From the NCBI RefSeq assembly GCF_018603515.1, contig NZ_JACATN010000002.1:248001-312000 (forward strand): 64,000 nt of DNA, given 5' to 3'. Origin of the DNA: Zobellia barbeyronii (GTDB lineage Bacteria; Bacteroidota; Bacteroidia; Flavobacteriales; Flavobacteriaceae). The notes beneath the pieces were generated by a model. It searched no databases. It saw only the letters and a program-made list of their open reading frames with translations, and was not told where the DNA came from. Position numbers and translations under genes: made by a program. Shown piece by piece: positions 26,479 to 35,964 of this stretch. Every line of letters begins with the position of its first letter. Within the stretch, counting starts at the first letter, position 1.

Positions 26479-27197
26479 ATTAGGTCGTCTATATTGCTAA
26501 CTGCAACAAAACGCTCTGTGGTAAATCCTTCAGCATACTCTACGCCTACCAATCTTCCTAAATCCTTGGCTCTGTAATTTACACTTTCAATAAAATTTCT
26601 ACTGCTTATTGGTGTTTCTGGCTCCTTACTTGTTGGGTCATGAAACTGTGATGAATAAGCCAAAATAGCTTCCGTTTTCTTTTCAATGAATTCTGAAACA
26701 TCAACAACAAAATCCGGTTCAATATTCTTCCATTGAATATAATGGTAAACCACCTTTGGTCTCCACTGTGCTTGATTCGCATCTTCGCCCTCTAACTGGG
26801 TTTCAATCTTAATCAATCCACTTAAAAAACAAGCATCACTAACTAGTTTACTTCCTTTACCATGATCAATATGGCGATCGTCTATTGCATTACACAAAAC
26901 AATTTCCGGTCTGTATTTACGAACCATCTTTATAATCTGCAATTGATGTTCTCTGTCATTTACAAAGAAACCATCTGCAAAACCTAAGTTCTCTCTTGCC
27001 GAAACTCCTAGAATTTTACCAGCAGCTGCTGCTTCCCTATCTCTAATTTCTGCGGAGCCTCGTGTACCAAGCTCGCCACGGGTTAAATCTACAATACCTA
27101 CTTTTTTACCACTTGCAATGGCTTTGGCTATGGTAGCTCCGGCACCAAGTTCTACATCATCTGGGTGAGCACCAAAAGCTAATATGTCTAATTTCAT
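26475..27197 (-). CDS. bshB1: Bacillithiol biosynthesis deacetylase BshB1
   Basis: Removes the acetyl group from GlcNAc-malate on the way to bacillithiol, the low-molecular-weight thiol of Firmicutes and many Bacteroidetes. The 240-residue protein is a PIG-L/LmbE-fold zinc deacetylase. The metal motif AHPDDVELG is at residues 10-18. LTRGELGTRG, then RHIDHGKGS, carry the further metal and catalytic residues. The family-specific N-terminus and length match BshB1. It lies 42 bases downstream of a cystathionine-lyase-type gene on the same strand, which could supply cysteine for the next step (inference). Confidence 0.92.
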   Translation of the reverse strand: MKLDILAFGAHPDDVELGAGATIAKAIASGKKVGIVDLTRGELGTRGSAEIRDREAAAAGKILGVSARENLGFADGFFVNDREHQLQIIKMVRKYRPEIVLCNAIDDRHIDHGKGSKLVSDACFLSGLIKIETQLEGEDANQAQWRPKVVYHYIQWKNIEPDFVVDVSEFIEKKTEAILAYSSQFHDPTSKEPETPISSRNFIESVNYRAKDLGRLVGVEYAEGFTTERFVAVSNIDDLI

Positions 27198-27239
27198 TCT
27201 ATCTTATTGAGTATTGTTCTTTGTTCGGGCTAAATGCTT

Positions 27240-28415
27240 TTAACTAGTCGCTACTATATTACCAGACCTTACTTTTTTTAATGCTTGTTCTATATCTGCA
27301 ATTAAATCTTCTGGTTCTTCTATGCCCACAGAAAAACGGATTAAGCCGTCTGCAATACCTTGTTTAGCTCTCTCTTCCGCACTCAAAAGAGAGTGCGATG
27401 TTTTTGTGGGAGAAAGAACGGTACTCTCTACCCCTGCCAAACTCATGGAAGATTTTATTAATTGTAGTTCTTTTTGAAATTGATTTGCATCATAATCTTC
27501 ATGAAGCTCAAAAGATAACATTCCTCCAAAACCTTTCATTTGCGCTTTTGCCAATTCATGCTCCGGATGACTCTTTAGGCCTGGGTAGTATACTTTGGTG
27601 ACCGCTTCATTCCCTTCTAGGTATTCTGCCATATGTTGGGCATTTATATTTTGAGCTTTCACCCTCAAGCCCATAGTCTTTAAGCTTCTTTCCAATAACC
27701 AAACAGTATAATCACTAAGACTACCTCCAAAGTTCTTTGCTAACCCAAAGATTCTATGAATGTTTTCCTCGGATGATGCAACTGCTCCTGCTAGAATATC
27801 TGAATGCCCGCCCATGTATTTAGTGGCACTATGCATAACCACATCAATACCAAAATCTATAGGATTTTGATTAACAGGGCTCGCAAACGTATTATCTATC
27901 ATAGAAACCAAATTATGCTTCTTAGCTAGTTTACTTATAGCATCCAAATCGGTTATTGTCAATAGCGGATTGGAAGGTGTTTCTATATAGATGACCTTTG
28001 TATTGGAACGAATCTCTTTTTCAAAATCCTCAGCTTGCCATCCTTCGGTAAATGAATATTCTATACCAAACTTCTCAAATTCCTCTACAACTAGATTGTA
28101 AGTTCCTCCATACAATACTTGCTGAAGAACAATATGATCACCAGCTCTAAGAAAAGCCATTAAGCTTGTGGTAATGGCTGCCATACCACTTCCGAAAATA
28201 AGGCCAGCTTCTGTATTTTCTAACGCAGCAATCTTTTTACACAATGCCTCTTGGTTGGGTGTATTAAAATATCTAGGATACCTTTTTACATCTACATCTT
28301 CAAAAGCATATGAACTACTCATGTAAAGTGGAGAAATTGCCCCTTTAAACTGTTCGTCTTTAACTTCCCCTACATGGGTACAAATGGTATTGAGTCCTAT
28401 TTTTCTTTGCTGCAT
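27240..28415 (-). CDS. Cys/Met-metabolism PLP enzyme (cystathionine gamma-synthase/lyase type)
   Basis: A 391-residue fold-type I PLP enzyme. The pattern includes YPRYFNTPNQEALCKKIA, SGMAAITTSL, YGGTYNLV, YIETPSNPLL, the aspartate of MIDNTFASP, and the PLP-binding Lys199 in HSATKYMGGHSD. Whether it acts as gamma-synthase, gamma-lyase or a related sulfhydrylase cannot be fixed from sequence. It is placed between a MATE gene (41 bases) and bshB1 (42 bases), all on the minus strand, which fits one operon and a cysteine-supply role. Confidence 0.88.
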   Translation of the reverse strand: MQQRKIGLNTICTHVGEVKDEQFKGAISPLYMSSSYAFEDVDVKRYPRYFNTPNQEALCKKIAALENTEAGLIFGSGMAAITTSLMAFLRAGDHIVLQQVLYGGTYNLVVEEFEKFGIEYSFTEGWQAEDFEKEIRSNTKVIYIETPSNPLLTITDLDAISKLAKKHNLVSMIDNTFASPVNQNPIDFGIDVVMHSATKYMGGHSDILAGAVASSEENIHRIFGLAKNFGGSLSDYTVWLLERSLKTMGLRVKAQNINAQHMAEYLEGNEAVTKVYYPGLKSHPEHELAKAQMKGFGGMLSFELHEDYDANQFQKELQLIKSSMSLAGVESTVLSPTKTSHSLLSAEERAKQGIADGLIRFSVGIEEPEDLIADIEQALKKVRSGNIVATS

Positions 28416-28455
28416 AATTTCAAAAATTTAGAAAGATCAAGTTACAAAAAGAGTA

Positions 28456-29835
28456 TTAGACACTCACCTTTTTCCAGTTGCCTTTTTTAAACCAAATCAT
28501 AGAAATTATTGCTAGCAGCACCTCAGCGGCAGTAATAGCTATAAATACACCCATAGCACCTAAATTAAGAGTTATTGCCATTAGATAGGCAAAGGGCAAT
28601 TGAAACAACCAGAAAGCAATGAGATTTATTTTTGTTGGCGTCCCTGTATCTCCTGCTCCATTAAAGGCTTGAGTGACCACCATACCATAGGCATAGAATA
28701 TATACCCTACAGCAATAATCTGAAGACACAACCCCCCATTCTCCACTACAACGGGGTTGGCACTGAACCAACCAACAATATCATAAGCAAAGAATAGATA
28801 GATTAAAGAAACAGCTCCCATAAAATAGGCGTTGTATTTTCCTGTCTTCCAAACCGAAGTTTCTGCACGATCGGGCTGCTGAGCACCAAGGTTCTGCCCC
28901 ACCAATGTAGCTGCGGCATTACTCATACCCCAAGATGGCATTAAAGTGAATAACATTACTCGGATAGCTATTGTATAACCAGCCAGGACCTCACTACCAA
29001 ACTCTGACATCATACGCATAAGAAATACCCAACTAGAAGTTCCTATTAGAAATTGAGCAATTCCTCCAAGTGAGACTTTAATAAGATTTAGCATTACGCT
29101 AAAGCGAATAACCATATCCTTAAAGCCAATTTGTATGCGGCTCCAACCAAAGAATAATACTGCCAGTTGAAACAACACAGCTGTACCTCTTCCTATATTG
29201 GTAGCTATAGCAGCTCCCATAACTCCATACTCTGGTATGGGTCCCCAGCCAAAAATAAAAATAGGATCTAGTATAATATTAAGTCCGTTTGAAAGGACTA
29301 AAGCCCACATGGCAACAGATGCATCACCTGCTCCCCTAAATATGGCATTAATCAAGAACAATAGTAGAATAGTAATGTTACCTCCCAATAAAAGTTTGGT
29401 GTATCCAGAACCTTCGGCTATCAAGTCGGGTTCTGCTCCCATTAGCGCAAGTATATCCTCGGCATATAAAAACCCAAAGACTCCAACGATTATAGAAACC
29501 AGAACTCCCAGTGCTATTGCCTGTACTGCAGCTTCCTGAGCGCCCTTAACATCCTTTGCCCCTATCCTTCTGGCAACGATAGCTGTTGCTGCCATACTTA
29601 AGCCTATAGCAACTGCATATACCAATGTAACTACAGATTCTGTGAGTCCAATAGTAGCTACGGCATTTACACTTACTTGTGAGACGTAAGCAATATCTAC
29701 AATGGCAAAAATGGATTCCATCATCATCTCCAAAATCATGGGGATGGAGAGCATGAAAATGGCCTTACGGATGCTTCCCGTTGTGAATTCTGTTTCTTTT
29801 CCTGTTACGGCAACTATAAAATACTGAAACAGCAT
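28456..29835 (-). CDS. MATE-family multidrug/toxin efflux transporter
   Basis: A twelve-segment inner-membrane antiporter exporting small molecules against Na+ or H+. I start at the ATG at 29835 (459 residues) since the following TGKETEFTTGSIRKAIFML matches the usual MATE opening; ATGs at 29865 and further up are possible but give an atypical leader. The two six-helix halves begin with MLSIPMILEMMMESIF and RFSVMLNLIKVSLGG. The substrate is unknown. It may share a messenger with the PLP enzyme and bshB1. Confidence 0.88.
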   Translation of the reverse strand: MLFQYFIVAVTGKETEFTTGSIRKAIFMLSIPMILEMMMESIFAIVDIAYVSQVSVNAVATIGLTESVVTLVYAVAIGLSMAATAIVARRIGAKDVKGAQEAAVQAIALGVLVSIIVGVFGFLYAEDILALMGAEPDLIAEGSGYTKLLLGGNITILLLFLINAIFRGAGDASVAMWALVLSNGLNIILDPIFIFGWGPIPEYGVMGAAIATNIGRGTAVLFQLAVLFFGWSRIQIGFKDMVIRFSVMLNLIKVSLGGIAQFLIGTSSWVFLMRMMSEFGSEVLAGYTIAIRVMLFTLMPSWGMSNAAATLVGQNLGAQQPDRAETSVWKTGKYNAYFMGAVSLIYLFFAYDIVGWFSANPVVVENGGLCLQIIAVGYIFYAYGMVVTQAFNGAGDTGTPTKINLIAFWLFQLPFAYLMAITLNLGAMGVFIAITAAEVLLAIISMIWFKKGNWKKVSV

Positions 29836-30029
29836 TTTTAAAGTGATTCTTTTTGAATGTGGCATTTGAATTGAAATTATGTTGATAAAAAGAGGAATAT
29901 GCCAAAACCGAACGAAGTGGGTTCGATTAATTTCTGGGCACAAACCCAGCGACATTAGTACGGAACATAATTTCTATAACTTCATGATGAATCAAATATC
30001 TTATTAATTTTTGACATATAAAAGGAAAA

Positions 30030-30089
30030 CAAAAAACCGTTCTGAGTATAATGTGCTCGTTATGAACACTTATTACACTCGGAACGGTT
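30030..30089 (-). terminator. Terminator after the sulfatase gene
   Basis: A long imperfect inverted repeat (outer arms AACCGTTC / GAACGGTT, then GAGT/ACTC and TAAT/ATTA) is followed on the minus strand by six T residues. It begins about 55 bases past the sulfatase stop and closes the SusCD-phosphatase-sulfatase operon. Confidence 0.8.
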
Positions 30090-30144
30090 ATAATTATAAA
30101 CTAGAATGAGATATTTCTAAAGAATAAAATACCTCAACATGGTT

Positions 30145-31707
30145 CTATTTTAACTCCAACTCTTCAATCTCTGCATCATTCTTACCTCTTATGGCTTCAA
30201 AACCTTCTACCATTTCCTGTAACTTTTCTGGATTTTCTTTAGCAACGTTTTTAGTTTGAGAAAGGTCCTCTTTTAAATTATATAATTGGTACTCGCTATC
30301 GTTACCTAATTCTATATTAACTTGCTTATTAAGAGCTGCTCCTTTATATGGTGGAATCATAGCCCAGTCTCCTTTTCTAAAAGCCGTTTTTCCGCCAGCT
30401 TCTAAAACCAATTCCTTTCTACCCTGATCTGTTTTACCCATAAGAGCATCTAGGAAGTTTTCACTATCCTCTCCTTTTTTATCACTGCCTACTAAAGCGG
30501 CCATTGAAGTAAGTAAGTCTACCTGACAAACCAAAGCATCTGACTTACCCGGTGCAATTTTCCCTTTCCAGTATGTGATGAAAGGCACACGAGTACCTGC
30601 TTCAAACAAGCTGTATTTACCCCCACGCAATACACCCGCAGGAGTGTGGTTTCCTAATTTTTCTTCAGAGTCATCATAATAGCCATCATTTACAACAGGA
30701 CCATTATCACTAGAGAAAACAATTAATGTATTTTCTAAAAGACCTTGTTCTTCTAAAGTCTTCATAAATTCACCTACAACCCAATCCGCCTCAAGAATAA
30801 CATCTCCACGAGGTCCCATTCCAGATTTACCTGCAAAACGAGGGTGAGGTGTACGTGGTACATGTGGTTGCTGTAAAGCATAGTATAAAAAGAAAGGCTC
30901 ATCTTTATGGTCAGTTACATAAGCCTGTGCTTTAGCCAAAAAGTGATCAGCCATATCAACGTCTGTCCATTTTGCAGCTTCGCCACCTTTCATATAACCA
31001 ATACGTGGTATTCCGTTTACAATACTGTTGTTATGACCGTGATGCCATTTCATAGTAGTTAGCTCTGGGTTATCCAACCCTGTTGGCTCACCTTCAAAGT
31101 TCTCTTTATAATTTACTTCTATAGGATCGTTTGGATCTAATCCATCTACGTTACCATTATCTATATACACAGTAGGTACTCTATCCTGCGTAGCAGCTAG
31201 TATATAAGAATAGTCAAAACCAACTTCATTAGGACCGGGAGATACTCTCTCGTTCCAGTTTACGTTTCCACTACCTAAGCCTAAGTGCCATTTTCCAACT
31301 ATACCCGTAGCATAGCCCTTTTCTTTAAGCACTTTAGGAACAGTAAGCTGATTCGTACTAATAATTAAAGGCGCTGTTCCCGGAAGTATTTTAGCATCTT
31401 TATTTCTCCAAGGATATCTACCCGTAAGAATAGCATATCTACTTGGTGTACATGTTGCCGATGTAGCATAACCATTAGTAAACTGAACTCCTCCTTCTGC
31501 TAAAGCATCAATATTAGGGGTACTTAGTTCAGTTGCTCCATATGAACTAAGGTCTCCATAACCTAAATCATCCATGTAAATGAAAACAACATTAGGTTGT
31601 TTCGGACTTTCGTCTTTCACTACCGTTTTTTCTTCTTTTGACTTACAGCCAGATAACATCAGTAATAAGATGGTACCAGTTAAAAAATAATTTCTAAAAC
31701 TTGTCAT
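30145..31707 (-). CDS. Sulfatase (formylglycine-dependent, family S1), lipoprotein
   Basis: Hydrolyses sulfate esters, outside the cytoplasm. The 520-residue protein has a lipoprotein signal with lipobox LSGC (Cys21). The metal aspartates are in YMDDLGYGD near residues 46-47. The active-site motif is TCTPSRYAILTGRYPW with Cys86 to be converted to formylglycine, and later VGKWHLG, QQPHVPRTP and SSDNGPV supply further active-site residues. Cys-type maturation needs an anaerobic or FGE-type enzyme, not present in the window. It is the last gene of the SusCD locus, 52 bases after the PhoD-like gene. The target (a sulfated glycan or other ester) is not readable. Confidence 0.94.
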   Translation of the reverse strand: MTSFRNYFLTGTILLLMLSGCKSKEEKTVVKDESPKQPNVVFIYMDDLGYGDLSSYGATELSTPNIDALAEGGVQFTNGYATSATCTPSRYAILTGRYPWRNKDAKILPGTAPLIISTNQLTVPKVLKEKGYATGIVGKWHLGLGSGNVNWNERVSPGPNEVGFDYSYILAATQDRVPTVYIDNGNVDGLDPNDPIEVNYKENFEGEPTGLDNPELTTMKWHHGHNNSIVNGIPRIGYMKGGEAAKWTDVDMADHFLAKAQAYVTDHKDEPFFLYYALQQPHVPRTPHPRFAGKSGMGPRGDVILEADWVVGEFMKTLEEQGLLENTLIVFSSDNGPVVNDGYYDDSEEKLGNHTPAGVLRGGKYSLFEAGTRVPFITYWKGKIAPGKSDALVCQVDLLTSMAALVGSDKKGEDSENFLDALMGKTDQGRKELVLEAGGKTAFRKGDWAMIPPYKGAALNKQVNIELGNDSEYQLYNLKEDLSQTKNVAKENPEKLQEMVEGFEAIRGKNDAEIEELELK

Positions 31708-31759
31708 GAACTGTTTTGTATTTATAAATTAATTTACTCTCAAATTTATTCCTTTTTGC

Positions 31760-34288
31760 TTAGACAGAAATGGTCTTTTTAGGATCAATGGTTATTTCTA
31801 TACCACTTATGGCTTTTTCTGTAGCTCCTTCACCTATAATCAAAGTGTACTTACCTAATTCATAAACTGACGGCGTATACGTATTACCTTTAATCCGCAT
31901 AGAATGTACCAGTTCTTTGGTTTCTTCATTAATAATCTTCAGCAATTGATTGGCTGATTTTACTTTTAATTTAGGAAGATAACCTATTGGCCTTCGCCCA
32001 TCATTTTCGGTTTGTTGAATTGTAAATGGCCATCCTGGATAAGTGTTTTTATCTGACTCGATATCAAGATTAGCTAAAAACCGAATGGCTTCCATTTTTA
32101 TAGTTCTTTCTGTTGTATCAAAAGTAACTATACCATAACCCGAAGCCTTTTTCTGAGCTTTTTGGTAACGATCAAACTCTTCATCAAAATCATCAGTAGG
32201 ATTACCTACAGCATAGATGTAATTGTCGTTCCCGAATCCGTCTCTATAACATCCCGTGTTTGGTAAACCATGTACTGGTCTATCTGTAAAAGGTACATTA
32301 ACCGAGTCTGGTTGTCCCCATCTAGGATACCCTGTAGAAATTGCAGGCGTACAGAACGTCCACCCTCCATCTCTTGGTTCGTTAATACTGTATTGTACCA
32401 TAAAAGGCAAATGCTGATCCCCATTTATATGAAATGCACATGCCTTTCTTATTGTTTCAACTACTTTATCTCTTTTAGATTTTGGCCATCCCCCAGAATC
32501 AAGGTCGCCAAATAAGAATTCCTTCTCCGGTCCGTGGTGCGTACCTACATTAGAGAATAGCGTTTGACTAAGCAATACTTTCATGTTAGCTCCTTTCCAA
32601 TCCGCTACCCAATCATTTAAAAAATCTAGTTGGCGTTGCCCCATAAAATTAAGGTTGTCAGATTCCAACTCTCCGGATTTTGCTGGTGCTGTCAAGTGAT
32701 CAATTCTCCCTTCACCAGCTCTCACCATTTCAGGACCCGATTTAAAAAGGCGATCACTAACAATAGCAAAACTAACCTTACCATATACCAAGTGCGTATA
32801 CCACGTACTTATGTTAGATTTCATGGGTGCCTGATCATACGCCTCTGGCATATGACTGCATTGGGTCTTGTTAACGACATTTACAAAATTTGGAGTTTGA
32901 ACTAAACCTCCGTGAGCATCACGCACATTCTCCCATTCTTCAAAAGAGATTCCTTCTCCACCTTCACCCCATAGATTACCTTGATACACATCATGGTCAT
33001 CTGGAGTACAAATACTAGGCCTGTTTCTTAATACATCACCAAAAGCCCAACCAAACATATACCACTTACCCAAATAGTTGAGAATAGCCTTGTCTTCTGG
33101 TTGCCTCTTTATAGGATAGCCTCCATTACCTTCGTACAACTGATCACCTGAAAAATAAAGTATATCAGGATTAGACTTGTCTAAGTTCTCTACTAACGGA
33201 CGATATGGAAACCCCATGGCATGCTGACAGGTAAGTCCGCCAAAGGTTAAGGGTCTATCTAAGGGTTCTTCCCGAATAACTCCCTCATAGGTATGTCTTT
33301 CTTTGTCCAAGCTGTAACGTAGACGATATTTTATATCCTCGGAAGCATTCCAATCCTCAATGGAAAAAACCGAGGTAAACGAAACGGGATCAATTTGAGC
33401 CTTATCTTCTTTTATCCATTTTCCATTTCTTAAAAACTGCAGCTCTACTTTTTGAGCGTCTTTTACTCCTACTGGCGGAAGTTGTGCGGTAAGCTTTAAT
33501 TTACCTTTTGATAAGGTATACATAGCCCATAGAATAGGTCCAAAGCTATTGTCCGGTTTGTATTGGACCTTTGAGCCTGAAAATTCTATATCGCCCCACC
33601 AAAAGGTGCTTTCTCCTTTTTCACTGCCCTTGTTCTCCAGAGCAACAAGTCCGTCTAGACTTCCTTTTACAGTATTCTCTAGAGTTATGCTTTTTCCTGC
33701 GGCATCAGTCGCTTTAAGCTCAAGCTCTGTTTCACCTCCCTTGTTATGCCCCTTCAACTGAAGAGAAACATTTCCAAAGTCAAATCCGCCAGATAGTGCT
33801 TCTCTCTTCTTATCTATATAAATTTCCCCTTCCAGGTTAACTCCTACAGAAATGCCTTTACCAAAGTAACAAGCTGCTTTTACGCTATTGGAATCCGTGT
33901 AATCTTTTATTCCAACAGAAAAACCAACACCTCCTTTTTTACCTTTGTCCTCCAGTAATCCCAGATTTCCAGAAAACTGAAAATCTCCTTGGTTCTCACC
34001 AAGTACATGAGTTAAAATGTGTAGCCTTGATTGCTTCTCTACTCCTGAAAATTCAAGTCGGTTATTTTTAATTTCCCAATCCTCCATTGGTACTGCCCAG
34101 AAGGAACTTCCTATCCACACCCGTTCATTTAACTTTTTAAAATCTGCCTTAAAAGGTGAATTGACCAAGTCTGATGAGGTAAAATCTGTAAACACCATTT
34201 CTTTTGCAAGAATGGGATTAAAAGGACTTGCCAGCATGGGCACGGCAAGTCCTAAGTTTTGAATAAATTTTCTACGTTTAATTGTCAT
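31760..34288 (-). CDS. PhoD-like alkaline phosphatase/phosphodiesterase with N-terminal accessory domain
   Basis: An 842-residue exported metallophosphoesterase. The N-terminus KRRKFIQNLG looks like a twin-arginine export signal. Residues about 50-245 form a beta-rich domain opening with WIGSSFWAV, possibly a jelly roll. The PhoD core follows a short Ig-like linker: FSGDQLYEG near residue 380, CTPDDHDVYQGN near 431, and NGDQHLPF near 625, the expected metal ligands. PhoD enzymes cleave phosphate mono- and diesters using Ca/Fe. It starts 2 bases after the SusD stop, so import and hydrolysis are transcribed together. The extra N-terminal domain may bind the substrate (inference). Confidence 0.88.
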   Translation of the reverse strand: MTIKRRKFIQNLGLAVPMLASPFNPILAKEMVFTDFTSSDLVNSPFKADFKKLNERVWIGSSFWAVPMEDWEIKNNRLEFSGVEKQSRLHILTHVLGENQGDFQFSGNLGLLEDKGKKGGVGFSVGIKDYTDSNSVKAACYFGKGISVGVNLEGEIYIDKKREALSGGFDFGNVSLQLKGHNKGGETELELKATDAAGKSITLENTVKGSLDGLVALENKGSEKGESTFWWGDIEFSGSKVQYKPDNSFGPILWAMYTLSKGKLKLTAQLPPVGVKDAQKVELQFLRNGKWIKEDKAQIDPVSFTSVFSIEDWNASEDIKYRLRYSLDKERHTYEGVIREEPLDRPLTFGGLTCQHAMGFPYRPLVENLDKSNPDILYFSGDQLYEGNGGYPIKRQPEDKAILNYLGKWYMFGWAFGDVLRNRPSICTPDDHDVYQGNLWGEGGEGISFEEWENVRDAHGGLVQTPNFVNVVNKTQCSHMPEAYDQAPMKSNISTWYTHLVYGKVSFAIVSDRLFKSGPEMVRAGEGRIDHLTAPAKSGELESDNLNFMGQRQLDFLNDWVADWKGANMKVLLSQTLFSNVGTHHGPEKEFLFGDLDSGGWPKSKRDKVVETIRKACAFHINGDQHLPFMVQYSINEPRDGGWTFCTPAISTGYPRWGQPDSVNVPFTDRPVHGLPNTGCYRDGFGNDNYIYAVGNPTDDFDEEFDRYQKAQKKASGYGIVTFDTTERTIKMEAIRFLANLDIESDKNTYPGWPFTIQQTENDGRRPIGYLPKLKVKSANQLLKIINEETKELVHSMRIKGNTYTPSVYELGKYTLIIGEGATEKAISGIEITIDPKKTISV

Positions 34289-34290
34289 AA

Positions 34291-35961
34291 TTAATTGCCC
34301 AATTTAGGATTTACGTTTACCTCAGATTCTGGAATTGGCCAAATATCATCAACCCCTTTTCTAAAATTCTTTGTGGTAACGTACCATCTTGACTGTGGGT
34401 CTATTTTCTTAGAAGTCGTTGGGTATAAAGTGGAATTAGGAAAAGGAGCTCCCCATAAATCACCTACCAAGACCTCATCACCAATATCCCATCTAATAAT
34501 GTCCCAAAGACGTTGACCTTCAAATGCTAATTCAATTCTTCTTTCATTTCTAAGAATAGGACGAAGCGTTGCTGCATCTGTTTCCGTTATTGGAGGCAAT
34601 CCAACCGAAGCTCTTCCTCGTACCGTATTAATGGTCTCATCTAGCAATTGCTGTGTAATAGGGCTCCCTGCTTCAAGTTCAGCTTCTAAATAACTCAATA
34701 GAACTTCGGCATATCTAATAATTGGAACGTTTCCGCCGTAATCAGATTTCAAATTCCCACTGAAAGACTCATCAAAAAACTTTCGTAATCCATACCCTGT
34801 TCTTGTTGCCTGCTTGGAATATGTTAACTGATCTAAAGATTCTGTACTATCCGGGTTGCAATCATAGATTTTATCTCCAAAAGAAGAACCATCCCAAAGT
34901 AGGTTGTATCTAAACCTTGGGTCTCTATTAGCTCCCATATCGGCATAATCAAACTTAGGGTCATCATATGATAATGGGGTACCATCATCAAAACCATACG
35001 CATCTGCCAAACTACCCAATGGATTTACAATATGCCAACCAGAAGCTACTGCGGGATACGCATGTTGTGGTAAAGAATTTCCTGCTTGACCTCCAAAATA
35101 TTGAGTGCTAAAGATATTTTCACTGCTAGCTTCATTAACAGGTGTAAAAAGAGAGGCATAATCTGGGTCTATTATATTTTCCCCCATGTCAATTATTTCC
35201 TTGAACACTTTAGAAGCTTCTGCAAAATTCTGCTCACCCAAATACATTCTACCTAAGAAGGCCAGAGCAGCTTGCTTGCTAGCCCTACCTTCTTCAGAAC
35301 CGGATAATTCACCAAATGAAGGTAAATCTTCTGCCGAAGCTTTGAGCTCACTGATTATAAAAGAAACCAATTCTGCTTTTGATGCCTTATCTACATTATT
35401 AGCCTCATCAGGTGTTAAGGTCTTTGTAACCAAAGGAGCGCTTCCCCAAAACTGAGAAATATAAAAATAAGTGGAGGCACGAAGAAAACGAACCTCGGCA
35501 GCCATTCTATCAATTTTTGACTGTTCCATTTCTACATTACCAATATTCTCCAAAAAGTCATTACAAATTGCTATTCTTTTATAAGAACCTTTCCAATAGC
35601 CGTTTATGACATTGTTGTTTGGCAATAGCGTTCCATCCGTTAAACGATTCTGAGTAGAGTTATCTCCTCTACGGTCATAAGCGTTATCTGTAGCAAATTC
35701 CATAAAAACAATTCCGCAATAGGTCCACCAATCAGATGGTACTACTTGCGTACCGTATTCAATTGCACCACGGTAAGCACCGGTTAAAGCTATGTTTGCA
35801 TTGGACTCTGATGTCCAAAAATTATCTTTCGCAAACGCGTTACTAGGAAATTGCTCCAATTCTTTATCGCAACCAATAAACAAAACTAACGTCATGCTTA
35901 AAACAACCAACCTAAAAAAGGAAGGTACGCGACTTATATATGTGTATAAAAAATTTGTCAT
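34291..35961 (-). CDS. SusD/RagB-type outer-membrane substrate-binding lipoprotein
   Basis: The surface lid that hands substrate to the adjacent SusC channel. The 556-residue protein has a long lipoprotein signal ending in LFIGC near residue 31. A TPR-like N-terminal half (INGYWKGSYKRIAICNDFL) and the family's C-terminal LRNERRIELAFEGQRLWDIIRW are present. It starts only 3 bases after the SusC stop. Together with the FecR/ECF pair upstream it forms an inducible uptake system. Confidence 0.94.
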   Translation of the reverse strand: MTNFLYTYISRVPSFFRLVVLSMTLVLFIGCDKELEQFPSNAFAKDNFWTSESNANIALTGAYRGAIEYGTQVVPSDWWTYCGIVFMEFATDNAYDRRGDNSTQNRLTDGTLLPNNNVINGYWKGSYKRIAICNDFLENIGNVEMEQSKIDRMAAEVRFLRASTYFYISQFWGSAPLVTKTLTPDEANNVDKASKAELVSFIISELKASAEDLPSFGELSGSEEGRASKQAALAFLGRMYLGEQNFAEASKVFKEIIDMGENIIDPDYASLFTPVNEASSENIFSTQYFGGQAGNSLPQHAYPAVASGWHIVNPLGSLADAYGFDDGTPLSYDDPKFDYADMGANRDPRFRYNLLWDGSSFGDKIYDCNPDSTESLDQLTYSKQATRTGYGLRKFFDESFSGNLKSDYGGNVPIIRYAEVLLSYLEAELEAGSPITQQLLDETINTVRGRASVGLPPITETDAATLRPILRNERRIELAFEGQRLWDIIRWDIGDEVLVGDLWGAPFPNSTLYPTTSKKIDPQSRWYVTTKNFRKGVDDIWPIPESEVNVNPKLGN

Positions 35962-35964
35962 GTT

